In this document: positions 7,133 through 13,995 of the stretch, piece after piece
How positions within the stretch are numbered: position 1 is the stretch's first letter
Layout: each line of letters opens with the position of its first letter
From: Candidatus Aenigmatarchaeota archaeon
GTDB taxonomy: Archaea; Aenigmatarchaeota; Aenigmatarchaeia; QMZP01
NCBI GenBank assembly: GCA_017609225.1
Contig: JAFCEK010000017.1
Location: 1 to 14,416, forward strand
Direction of reading: 5' to 3'
DNA length: 14,416 nucleotides
Program-made: the position numbers and the translations under genes
The notes under the pieces: generated by a model
Seen by the model: only the letters and a program-made list of their open reading frames with translations
What the model was told of the DNA's origin: nothing
Database searches by the model: none

Positions 7133-8272
7133 TCAGCCAACAAACCCTTCAATTCTTTCAAGGCCTTTCTCCAGATTTTCCATGGAGGTGGCATAGCTTA
7201 TCCTGATGTATCCGTCCCTTCCGAATGCCCTGCCAGGAACAACAGCAACACCTGCCTTTTCCAGCAGCTCCTGTGCGAACTGTTCAGAGCTGAGAACAGG
7301 CAGCTGGGGAAAAACATAAAACGCACCCTCCGGCGTATTGCAGCTGAATCCCCTTATCTCATTAAGCCGCTTTACAACAAAATCCCTTCTTTCCCTGTAC
7401 TCCTTTATGTAATCCTTCAGAAAATCCTGCGGCCCCTTCAGCGCCTCTATTGCAGCTATCTGGACAATTGATGCAGGGTTTGATGTGCTCTGGCCCTGTA
7501 TTTTTTCCATTTCCCTTATATACTGCTCCGGCCCTGCCGCATATCCCAGCCTCCATCCTGGTATTGCATGGGATTTGCTCAGGCCGTTCACTGTAAAGGT
7601 TATATCCCTTACATCCTCCCTGAGGCTTGCAATGCTCACATGCCTCTCATCATATATTATCTTCTCGTAAATCTCATCAGATATTATCATTATTTCATTC
7701 TCCAGGCAGAGCTCCGCTATTTTAACAAGCTCATCTCTTGGTATGACAGAGCCTGTTGGATTGCATGGAGAGTTCAGCACAAGAAGCCCTGTCTTCGGTG
7801 ATATTTTCTGCTCAATAATATATTTGGTAATCTTGAAATCCGTCCAGGTTTCTGCAAAAACAGGCCTGCCCCCGGCAAGCTTAACCATTTCAGGATAGCT
7901 TACCCAGTATGGGGATGGTATGATAACCTCATCACCGGGATTTATTATTGCCTGCATTATATTGTACAGAGAATGCTTTGCCCCGCATGAAACCATTATG
8001 TTTTCCGGCCTGCACTTAATCCTGTTCTCCCTCCAGAGCTTGCTGCATATTGCCTCCTTAAGCTCGGGCAGGCCTGAAACCTCGGTATATCTGTTGTTTC
8101 CTTCCTTTATTGCCCTGGCAGCAGCAACCTTCACATTCATTGGGGCATCAAAATCAGGCTGTCCTGCGCCAAAATCAATAACCCTGATGCCCCTGGCTTC
8201 TGCTTCCTTTATTTTTTTCTTCAGCGCAAGCGTGGGGGATTCTCCAACAGCTTTCACCCTCTCTGCTATCAT
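7133..8272 (-). CDS. aspC: Class I/II PLP-dependent aminotransferase (aspartate aminotransferase type)
   Basis: A 379-aa cytoplasmic fold-type I transaminase, probably exchanging amino groups between aspartate (or aromatic/other amino acids) and 2-oxoglutarate. Motifs: substrate loop FGAGQPDFDAP (34-44), VSCGAKHSLYN (94-104) for cofactor phosphate, Asn171 in SPCNPTG, Asp199 and Tyr202 in ISDEIYE for the pyridine ring, catalytic Lys233 in GLSKSHAIPGWRLGY, Arg241 for phosphate, and Arg357 in YIRISYA for the substrate carboxylate. All expected catalytic residues are present. Substrate specificity within the family cannot be settled from sequence. It lies downstream of PPDK on the same strand, separated by 187 nt containing a duplicated palindromic element. 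The symbol follows usual naming for this subfamily. Confidence 0.9.
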   Translation of the reverse strand: MIAERVKAVGESPTLALKKKIKEAEARGIRVIDFGAGQPDFDAPMNVKVAAARAIKEGNNRYTEVSGLPELKEAICSKLWRENRIKCRPENIMVSCGAKHSLYNIMQAIINPGDEVIIPSPYWVSYPEMVKLAGGRPVFAETWTDFKITKYIIEQKISPKTGLLVLNSPCNPTGSVIPRDELVKIAELCLENEIMIISDEIYEKIIYDERHVSIASLREDVRDITFTVNGLSKSHAIPGWRLGYAAGPEQYIREMEKIQGQSTSNPASIVQIAAIEALKGPQDFLKDYIKEYRERRDFVVKRLNEIRGFSCNTPEGAFYVFPQLPVLSSEQFAQELLEKAGVAVVPGRAFGRDGYIRISYATSMENLEKGLERIEGFVG

Positions 8273-8281
8273 ATCGCATCC

Positions 8282-8424
8282 AACCTTTTCCGTCCAATTA
8301 ATCCAATGGTTCAGTTATATGAAAAGGTTTAGGGCTCCTCTGAGGTTACCTTACTGGAGTCCTGTTTTCGCAAACCTTTTCCGTCCAATTATCCAATGGT
8401 TCAGTTATATGAAAAGGTTTAGGG
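8282..8424. repeat. Duplicated palindromic element between PPDK and aminotransferase genes
   Basis: Two near-identical direct copies occupy 8282-8334 and 8373-8424, spaced 91 nt start to start and differing by a single A. Each copy is bounded by an inverted repeat: AACCTTTTC / GAAAAGGTT (8282-8290 with 8321-8329), and AAACCTTTTC / GAAAAGGTTT (8372-8381 with 8411-8420). The 38-nt spacer adds AGGGCTCC (8331-8338) facing GGAGTCCT (8356-8363). Minus-strand CATATAAC inside each copy is TATA-like; the one in the proximal copy is about 45 nt before the aminotransferase ATG. The element could be a duplicated promoter/operator, a structured leader, or a small repeat insertion. Confidence 0.8.
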
Positions 8425-8459
8425 GAAAGAAATAAAAGGATTATCTGTCATGTTATTAG

Positions 8460-11075
8460 TTATTCACTTTTCAATGCAGCCTGCGCTGCAGCCAGCCTTG
8501 CAATAGGAACCCTGTAAGGGGAGCAGGAAACATATGTTAATCCTGAATTATGGCAGAACTCAACCGAGCTTGGCTCCCCACCATGCTCACCGCAGATTCC
8601 AATCTTCAGATCCTTCCTGGTTTTCCTGCCCTTCTCCACAGCCATTTTTACCAGCTGCCCCACTCCGTCCCTGTCCAGAACCTGGAACGGGTCGTTTTGC
8701 AGGATTTTCCTGTTCAGGTATTCCTTTATGAATTTACCAGCATCATCCCTTGAGTATCCAAAAGTTGTCTGTGTCAAATCATTTGTTCCAAATGAAAAGA
8801 ACTCTGCATGCTTTGCAATCTCATCAGCTGTGAGGCATGCCCTCGGAAGCTCCATCATAACCCCAACATGATATTCAACCTTCACGCCCGTCCTGTCCAT
8901 AACATCCCTGGCAACCCTGTCCACAAGCTTTCTCATAACCTTCATCTCATTCACATGCCCAAGAACAGGAATCATAACCTCAGGTCTTGCATCAACACCA
9001 TCCTTCCTGAGCTCGCATGCTGCCTCAAATATTGCCTGCACCTGCATCTCGTTTATCTCCGGGTACACAATGCCAAGCCTGCATCCCCTGAAGCCAAGCA
9101 TGGGATTAAACTCATGCAGTGATTTTATTTTCTCCCTGAGCTTCTCTTCTGAAATTCCCATTTCCCCTGCCAGCTCCTTTATCTCCTTGTCTGTATTTGG
9201 AAGAAACTCATGCAGAGGAGGATCAAGAAGCCTTATTGTAACAGGAAGGCCTTCCATCACCTTTAATATACCCTTGAAGTCCTCCTTCTGGTATGGCAGA
9301 AGCTTGTCCAGCGCCTTCCTCCTTCCTTCTTCATCCCCTGCCAGAATCATTTCCCTTACAGCCTTTATCCTCTCACCTTCAAAAAACATATGCTCTGTCC
9401 TGCACAGGCCAATGCCCTCTGCCCCGAAATCCCTGGCAACCCTTGAATCATGCGGCGTGTCAGCATTGGTCCATACACCCAGTTTTCTGAACTTGTCAGC
9501 CCATTTCATTAATGTTCCGAAATCACCTGCCATTGAAGGCTCAACAAGCGGGAGCTGCCCCTTTATCACCTCACCAGTGCCTCCGTCTAGGGTTATCCAG
9601 TCACCCTCCTTTAAAACCATGTCTTTTACCCTGAGTTCCCTGGCCTTCTCATTAACAGAAATATCAGAGCAGCCTGCCACACAGCATTTGCCCATGCCCC
9701 TTGCCACAACTGCGGCATGGCTTGTCATGCCTCCTCTTGCCGTGAGTATTCCCTGCGCTGCGTTCATTCCCTCAATATCCTCAGGGCTGGTTTCTGTTCT
9801 CACAAGAATAACATTTTCTCCTGCTTCAGCCTGCCTTGCCGCATCCTCTGCATTAAATACAACCTTGCCCACCGCGGCTCCGGGAGAAGCAGGCAGCCCC
9901 CTTGCAATAACCTCTGCCTTCTCCTTTGCCTCTGCATCAAGCTGCTTGTGGAGAAGCTGGTCAAGCTGGTTGGGGTCAATCCTGAGAACAGCCTCTTTCT
10001 CATCAATAAGGCCCTCCTTAACCATATCCACTGCTATTTTAACTGCTGCCTGCGCTGTTCTTTTGCCTGTTCTTGTCTGGAGCATGTAAAGCCTGCCCTT
10101 CTCTATCGTAAACTCAAAATCCTGCATGTCCCTGTAGTGCTTTTCAAGCAGCTCATAAATCTTTACAAGTTCCTCATAGCTTTTCGGAAGGTCTTTCTTC
10201 ATCTCATCAATATGCTTTGGTGTCCTTATTCCAGCAACCACATCCTCTCCCTGGGCATTTATCAGATATTCGCCGTAATGCTCCTTCTTCCCTGTTGCGG
10301 GATTTCTTGTGAACCCAACGCCTGTTCCCGAATCATTGCCCATATTGCCGAAAACCATCATCTGCACATTCACTGCTGTTCCCATGTCATCAGGCAGCTT
10401 GTTAATCTTCCTGTATGTGATTGCCCTTTTGTTGTTCCATGAATTGAAAACAGCATCAATCGCGAGCCTGAGCTGCTCCTTCGGGTCCTGCGGGAATTCC
10501 TTTCCTGTTTCCTTTCTGTAAATCTCCTTGTACTCCTCCACAATCTCTTTCCAGTCATCTGCTGTAAGCTCTGTATCATACTCCACACCCCTTGTTTTCT
10601 TTTTGTTCTCCAGCACTTCCTCAAACCTTGAGTGCTTTATTCCCAGAACCACATCACCAAACATCTGCAGAAACCTTCTGAAAGAATCATATGCAAACCT
10701 TTCATCCCCTGTCTGTTTTGTTAGTGCCTGCACACTCTGGTCATTCAGTCCAAGATTCAAAACAGTATCCATCATGCCGGGCATTGAAACAGCAGCACCC
10801 GAACGCACAGAAACCAGCAGCGGGTTAACATTATCTCCAAGCTTTTTTCCTGTTTTCTCTTCCAGTTTTTTCAGGTTTTCCTCAACCTGCTCCTTAAGAC
10901 CTGAAGGCCATTTCTTCCCCTGCTTGTAAAATTCAATGCATGCCTCTGTTGTGATTGTGAACCCTGGGGGCACAGGCAGACCTATCTTTGTCATCTCTCC
11001 AAGGTTTGCTCCCTTGCCTCCGAGCAGTGCCTTGTTTTTTGTGTCCCCTTCACCGAAAAAATACACCCATTTCAT
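8460..11075 (-). CDS. ppdK: Pyruvate, phosphate dikinase
   Basis: An 871-aa enzyme interconverting pyruvate + ATP + phosphate and PEP + AMP + pyrophosphate, normal length for the family. N-terminal ATP-grasp region: GGKGANLGEM (19-28), LPVPPGFT (33-40), VRSGAAVSMPGMMDTVLNLG (90-109). Central phosphohistidine domain: GGMTSHAAVVARGMGK (448-463) with His453 as the phospho-carrier, and TLDGGTGEV (495-503). C-terminal PEP/pyruvate TIM barrel: GIGLCRTEHMFF (554-565), GFRGCRLG (661-668), SFGTNDLTQTTFGYSRDD (761-778) and GICGEHGGEPSS (826-837) with catalytic Cys828. All key residues are present. In a compact archaeon it would work in glycolysis or gluconeogenesis. A TATA-like sequence and a GGAG at 11087-11084 precede it. 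Confidence 0.97.
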   Translation of the reverse strand: MKWVYFFGEGDTKNKALLGGKGANLGEMTKIGLPVPPGFTITTEACIEFYKQGKKWPSGLKEQVEENLKKLEEKTGKKLGDNVNPLLVSVRSGAAVSMPGMMDTVLNLGLNDQSVQALTKQTGDERFAYDSFRRFLQMFGDVVLGIKHSRFEEVLENKKKTRGVEYDTELTADDWKEIVEEYKEIYRKETGKEFPQDPKEQLRLAIDAVFNSWNNKRAITYRKINKLPDDMGTAVNVQMMVFGNMGNDSGTGVGFTRNPATGKKEHYGEYLINAQGEDVVAGIRTPKHIDEMKKDLPKSYEELVKIYELLEKHYRDMQDFEFTIEKGRLYMLQTRTGKRTAQAAVKIAVDMVKEGLIDEKEAVLRIDPNQLDQLLHKQLDAEAKEKAEVIARGLPASPGAAVGKVVFNAEDAARQAEAGENVILVRTETSPEDIEGMNAAQGILTARGGMTSHAAVVARGMGKCCVAGCSDISVNEKARELRVKDMVLKEGDWITLDGGTGEVIKGQLPLVEPSMAGDFGTLMKWADKFRKLGVWTNADTPHDSRVARDFGAEGIGLCRTEHMFFEGERIKAVREMILAGDEEGRRKALDKLLPYQKEDFKGILKVMEGLPVTIRLLDPPLHEFLPNTDKEIKELAGEMGISEEKLREKIKSLHEFNPMLGFRGCRLGIVYPEINEMQVQAIFEAACELRKDGVDARPEVMIPVLGHVNEMKVMRKLVDRVARDVMDRTGVKVEYHVGVMMELPRACLTADEIAKHAEFFSFGTNDLTQTTFGYSRDDAGKFIKEYLNRKILQNDPFQVLDRDGVGQLVKMAVEKGRKTRKDLKIGICGEHGGEPSSVEFCHNSGLTYVSCSPYRVPIARLAAAQAALKSE

Positions 11076-11083
11076 ACAGATAG

Positions 11084-11087
11084 CTCC
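11084..11087 (-). promoter_or_regulatory. Shine-Dalgarno-like GGAG of PPDK
   Basis: Minus-strand GGAG lies 8 nt before the ATG at 11075. It implies a short leader rather than a leaderless transcript for this gene. Confidence 0.45.
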
Positions 11088-11120
11088 ACTTCGCGGAATA
11101 TTAAGAATTGTAAGGCAACC

Positions 11121-11130
11121 TATTTAAAAT
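11121..11130 (-). promoter_or_regulatory. Likely TATA box of PPDK
   Basis: Minus-strand ATTTTAAATA lies about 50 nt before the ATG. This would place transcription start near 11100, leaving a leader of roughly 25 nt that contains the GGAG. Confidence 0.5.
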
Positions 11131-11135
11131 TATTG

Positions 11136-11183
11136 TGCTCTGGTGGGAATTGTTGCCTGGGGGCCGGTCCAGCAACCAGAGCA
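11136..11183 (-). terminator. Strong two-part hairpin downstream of the small membrane-protein gene
   Basis: TGCTCTGGT (11136-11144) and ACCAGAGCA (11175-11183) form a perfect 9-bp stem. Inside it, TTGCCTGG (11152-11159) and CCAGCAA (11169-11175) can form a second stem with one bulged base, sharing one base with the outer arm. The structure sits 11 nt past the stop codon of the upstream operon and just before the PPDK TATA box. A 3' mRNA-end structure is the simplest reading; a small structured RNA is possible. There is no long T-tract, so termination is not proven. Confidence 0.4.
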
Positions 11184-11194
11184 TTCTCTGCATA

Positions 11195-11551
11195 TCAGCT
11201 CAGCCTTTCCTTTAACCTGCCAAAAACCCATTTTCCCCTTATTATGTATGCTATTACAGTTAATATGAATATAACAAACATATATGCTGCAGCCAGGGAA
11301 ACATCAGCAATGTTCATTGTTAAGAACACAATGCTTCCAAGAAGGAGAAAGAAAACAGTGGTAAGCCCGTACATTCTCCTTCCGGAAGGGAAAACAGTGT
11401 CAACAACAATAAGAAACCCTATTACAAAAAGCACAAACTGGAGCATGGCACCATAAGAAGCAAAAATCCCGGCTCCCATAAACGTGCCTGAGAAAAATCC
11501 CATTACAACAGAGCGGAAATTGCTTATGGGCTCTGTCTCTATCTCCTCCAT
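11195..11551 (-). CDS. Small membrane protein, 118 aa
   Basis: The protein has about four hydrophobic segments (roughly residues 13-33, 36-52, 61-78 and 83-104), an acidic N-terminus (MEEIETEP) and a basic C-terminus (RGKWVFGRLKERLS), which by the positive-inside rule suggests the C-terminus is cytoplasmic. No family is recognised. The start is well supported: minus-strand GGTGGTGA (11563-11556), a strong archaeal Shine-Dalgarno sequence, overlaps the end of the preceding gene and lies 4 nt before the ATG. Only 11 nt separate the genes, so it is very likely co-transcribed with the hypothetical protein at 12078-11563 and may work with it at the membrane. Confidence 0.75.
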   Translation of the reverse strand: MEEIETEPISNFRSVVMGFFSGTFMGAGIFASYGAMLQFVLFVIGFLIVVDTVFPSGRRMYGLTTVFFLLLGSIVFLTMNIADVSLAAAYMFVIFILTVIAYIIRGKWVFGRLKERLS

Positions 11552-11555
11552 AGTT

Positions 11556-11563
11556 TCACCACC
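11556..11563 (-). promoter_or_regulatory. Shine-Dalgarno site coupling the two-gene operon
   Basis: Minus-strand GGTGGTGA begins in the TAG stop of the upstream gene and ends 4 nt before the ATG at 11551. It indicates translation of the second gene from the same mRNA. Confidence 0.65.
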
Positions 11564-12078
11564 TATCCATAGCTTGCCCTGGCTGTTGGTACTTCTGTTG
11601 CCTCCAGGTTGAAATGCTTCTTTATTTCATTCCTGAAGTTCAGCACATAGTTCCTGCACATCTCCACATAGGTTCTTCTGGCCCTGTTGTAAAACAGATA
11701 TGAATACAAAGCCACAAAGGGCTTTAGTATCGCGCTCCAGCCGCTGAATGTGGTTATAACCCTTGCATGCATGCTGAAAGAAAACTCCCCTGTGTTGTCC
11801 TTTGCATATTTCTTTCCCTGAAGCTTCATCTGGATTCTCATTGTGCTAAACCTGCTGAAATTCTTTCTAACCCACCACCTGGAATAAAATGTTATAGGGT
11901 CGCCTGATATGTCCCAGTTCAGCCTGTAATTGTTTGTTCCCGAGGCACTCACATGAAAAAAACCTCTTATGCTTCCTGTTATCTTCTCTGCAACGCCCCA
12001 TGGATCAGGTCCGCTGTACTTTAATCTTATATACCTGTCCGGAACCAGGCAGTCATCCCTTATAACAATCTTGGCCAT
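11563..12078 (-). CDS. Hypothetical protein of a two-member paralogous family (copy A), 171 aa
   Basis: A 171-aa soluble-looking protein related to the 186-aa protein at 13989-13429. Shared features in order are D-D/N-C near the N-terminus (residues 8-10), SRWWVRKNFSRFSTMRIQ (66-83, matching VRWWLHKNMDLFSYLYIR in the paralogue), a K/D-rich loop before a beta-like SFSMHARV, and a C-terminal basic helix with LFYNRARRTYVEMCRNYVLNFRNEIKK (128-154, matching LFYHKKREEYAEECR...F.NKIK). The likely layout is a beta-rich body followed by a helix; the function is unknown. The start at 12078 is preferred over an ATG two codons earlier because sequence similarity of the two upstream regions runs into TATATGG at this position. 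A repeat array ends 6 nt upstream, and the gene leads an operon with the small membrane protein. Confidence 0.7.
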   Translation of the reverse strand: MAKIVIRDDCLVPDRYIRLKYSGPDPWGVAEKITGSIRGFFHVSASGTNNYRLNWDISGDPITFYSRWWVRKNFSRFSTMRIQMKLQGKKYAKDNTGEFSFSMHARVITTFSGWSAILKPFVALYSYLFYNRARRTYVEMCRNYVLNFRNEIKKHFNLEATEVPTARASYG

Positions 12079-12084
12079 ATACAT

Positions 12085-12262
12085 CGCCTTGCAATCTTAA
12101 ACGGAAACCACTTATGCATCCAGTGTTAGTGGTCAAACCCTTACTTACGCCTTGCAGTCTGTTACGGTGACAGCTTTGTTAGCAGCATATTCTGTCCTTG
12201 TTGTTAGCTGTCGTTTTATGCTTCGCCTTGCATTCTGTTACGGAAACCACTATGCAATCTAT
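12085..12262. repeat. Structured tandem repeat array A, three units
   Basis: Units start at 12085 (63 nt), 12148 (76 nt) and 12224 (truncated), each opening with CGCCTTGCA followed by a TCTGTTACGG-like box on the plus strand. Unit 1 carries ACCACT (12107-12112) paired with AGTGGT (12128-12133). Unit 2 carries GACAGCT (12169-12175) paired with AGCTGTC (12206-12212). The stem sequence differs between units but complementarity is kept. Unit 2 matches unit 4 of the second array at 70 of 76 positions. The array lies immediately upstream of the hypothetical gene starting at 12078; read on that strand each unit ends in AAGGCG. No spacers of CRISPR type and no gene are present. Confidence 0.85.
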
Positions 12263-12338
12263 ATATTATTGTTTTTGTGAAATTTAAATTAGGAGTGCAT
12301 ATAATTCCTCCAAATTCTCATATCAGATAATTGAAAGA

Positions 12339-12348
12339 TTTAAAAAAA
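12339..12348 (+). promoter_or_regulatory. TATA box of the Nudix gene
   Basis: TTTAAAAAAA is centred about 25 nt before the ATG at 12368, with no Shine-Dalgarno sequence between, consistent with a leaderless transcript. The stretch 12263-12338 is AT-rich and shows nothing else. Confidence 0.55.
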
Positions 12349-12367
12349 TTACTGATATAGTTATGCT

Positions 12368-13357
12368 ATGTCACTGGAAGAAATAACACCGCTGGAAACA
12401 AATGCATGGACCACATATAGAATAATTAACAAACCTGCAGAAAGGGTTTTAATAGAAGTAGTGGAAAGACCTTTTCCAGAGCCAGAAGAAGCAAGGAAAG
12501 TGAGAGAAAGATGTTTTCTTAAGCTACTGGAGAAAACAAAGAAAAAATTGGAGGTGAAAGGCAAGGAATGCTTTATTGGTGATTACAATGATATTCCGGA
12601 TGGGGGCATATCTTCAGCACTTTTCATGAAACTGGATGATGGAGAAAAAACAATTAACTTTGACGGCGAAACTGCGAACTTTAATGGTGATATCAAAGAT
12701 GATGATGAGAATGTTGTTATAGGAATATATACCATTGCATACAGCGAATGGGTGGCATGTGGGGACCCTGAGTATGCAAAGGCATATGAAGAGAAACATG
12801 GTTGGATACCGCATGCAGGAATCGGCATAAGTATTGCTGTTGAAAGTAGTGATGGATTTTTTGTTCTTACCCAGCGCGGAACAGGAACCACAAATTACCC
12901 AGGGGCTTTGTTCACTGTTGGTGGCGGACTTAAACCAACGACTTCAATTCTTTCAGGCCTTGAAGAGGAGATTGCGGAAGAGCTCGGAATAAAAGCAAAA
13001 AAACATTACAACCCAGATGAGATGATTATTACTGCTCTGGGAGCAGAAAAATCATATAAAAGAAGCAGGCATCCGCGTGCAGAAATTGTTGGATATCTAA
13101 AAACCGATGCAACATGGGAGCAGATAGCTAAAATGCAGAAAGAAACAAAATATCAGGCAGATGTTGCAGGTATTGTACCAATAGCAGAGCCATTGGAATT
13201 TTTCAGTAAGATATCTATGACAAGTTATAAGAGTAGGCTGTTGCCTGCTGCTGAACTTGGATTGGTTTATGCATTCTTGAAAAAAATAGAAAAGGAATAT
13301 GGACATGAAGAACTGGAACATCAAGCTGCAAATCTCAGAAAAATATTAAACCGCTAA
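12368..13357 (+). CDS. Nudix-domain protein with N-terminal extension
   Basis: A 329-aa cytoplasmic protein. The C-terminal half (about 148-300) looks like a Nudix fold: GIGISIAVESSDGFFVLTQR (151-170), YPGALFTVGGG (177-187), then the Nudix box ending EEIAEELGI (200-208). Metal-binding Glu201, Glu204 and Glu205 are retained. The usual first Glu of the box is Thr192 and the usual Arg is Glu200, so the box is divergent. Residues 1-147 form a separate region with no recognised motif (long charged helix 39-65, acidic segment 108-115). Nudix enzymes cleave nucleoside diphosphates linked to another moiety; the substrate here is unknown. The base composition looks more AT-rich than the PPDK and ABCE1 genes. 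The gene is bracketed by the two repeat-array modules, which may indicate separate origin. Confidence 0.75.
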   Translation: MSLEEITPLETNAWTTYRIINKPAERVLIEVVERPFPEPEEARKVRERCFLKLLEKTKKKLEVKGKECFIGDYNDIPDGGISSALFMKLDDGEKTINFDGETANFNGDIKDDDENVVIGIYTIAYSEWVACGDPEYAKAYEEKHGWIPHAGIGISIAVESSDGFFVLTQRGTGTTNYPGALFTVGGGLKPTTSILSGLEEEIAEELGIKAKKHYNPDEMIITALGAEKSYKRSRHPRAEIVGYLKTDATWEQIAKMQKETKYQADVAGIVPIAEPLEFFSKISMTSYKSRLLPAAELGLVYAFLKKIEKEYGHEELEHQAANLRKILNR

Positions 13358-13428
13358 GAAAGAGGGATGCTCCAGATCAGGACTAGAATGGATTATTCTA
13401 TTACCTGCATAAGTTTTCAAATCATATA

Positions 13429-13989
13429 TCATTCTGTTACCATTTCTCTCTCTGCTTCAGGAGGAGCAGAAACCTCAACATTTCCCTTCAGGTTCTGGTA
13501 GAACTCCTTTATCTTGTTCATAAAGAGCACAGTGGAATGCCTGCACTCCTCAGCATATTCCTCTCTTTTCTTGTGATAAAACAGCCTGTGCCATAATGTT
13601 CTGAGCATCTCATAAAACAATGACCTCTGCCATACAGTATCCTGCGGGTATTCGCTTCTTAAAAGCCCCCTGACCATCACTGTTGCAGAGCCTGATTTGT
13701 CATCACCCTGCCCTGAAAGGTCAAACCTGATATAAAGATAGCTGAACAGGTCCATGTTTTTATGCAGCCACCACCTTACCTTGAACTTGTCGCCCTTTTC
13801 TGTTTTTCCCCATTTGTACTCAACTTCCTGTATGTCTGCATCAGAAACCCTGAAAACGCTCTTCATCAGCTCATATATCTTCTGGTAGAGAAGTTTCACA
13901 TTCGGACCCACAAACTTTGCCTGGACAGCTCCAGGTTCCTCTATGAAACAGTTATCTTCCAGTGTGAGCTTTGCCCTTGCGAAAACCAT
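13429..13989 (-). CDS. Hypothetical protein of a two-member paralogous family (copy B), 186 aa
   Basis: A 186-aa protein, diverged paralogue of the 12078-11563 product. Shared elements are EDNC near the N-terminus (11-14), VRWWLHKNMDLFSYLYIRFDLSG (71-93), a Gly/Asp/Ser-rich loop (94-101), and a C-terminal LFYHKKREEYAEECR (136-150) with F.NKIKEFY after it. The tail is longer and acidic (SAPPEAEREMVTE). No known family is recognised. The reading frame can be extended to an ATG at 14031, but that would translate part of the repeat array. The start at 13989 aligns with the start of copy A (TATATGG in both) and the intervening 14 codons lack similarity, so 13989 is used. The five-unit repeat array begins 7 nt upstream. 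Unlike copy A, no membrane-protein partner follows it; 71 nt without features separate it from the Nudix gene. Confidence 0.7.
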   Translation of the reverse strand: MVFARAKLTLEDNCFIEEPGAVQAKFVGPNVKLLYQKIYELMKSVFRVSDADIQEVEYKWGKTEKGDKFKVRWWLHKNMDLFSYLYIRFDLSGQGDDKSGSATVMVRGLLRSEYPQDTVWQRSLFYEMLRTLWHRLFYHKKREEYAEECRHSTVLFMNKIKEFYQNLKGNVEVSAPPEAEREMVTE

Positions 13990-13995
13990 ATATCT

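Noticed and set aside
9070..10089. 339-codon open frame antisense to PPDK, and other long antisense frames over PPDK and the GTPase gene
   Set aside because: They lie opposite full-length conserved enzymes and have low-complexity Ser/Pro/Leu composition typical of reverse-frame shadows.
11136..11183. H/ACA guide RNA (stem followed by ACA on the minus strand)
   Set aside because: There is no two-sided internal guide pocket and no kink-turn motif; the unpaired bases lie on one side only.
13418..13441. CATTCTGTTACC at the 3' end of copy B resembling the repeat box CATTCTGTTACGG
   Set aside because: The match is short, lies inside codons of the C-terminus, and lacks the rest of the unit; chance is likely.
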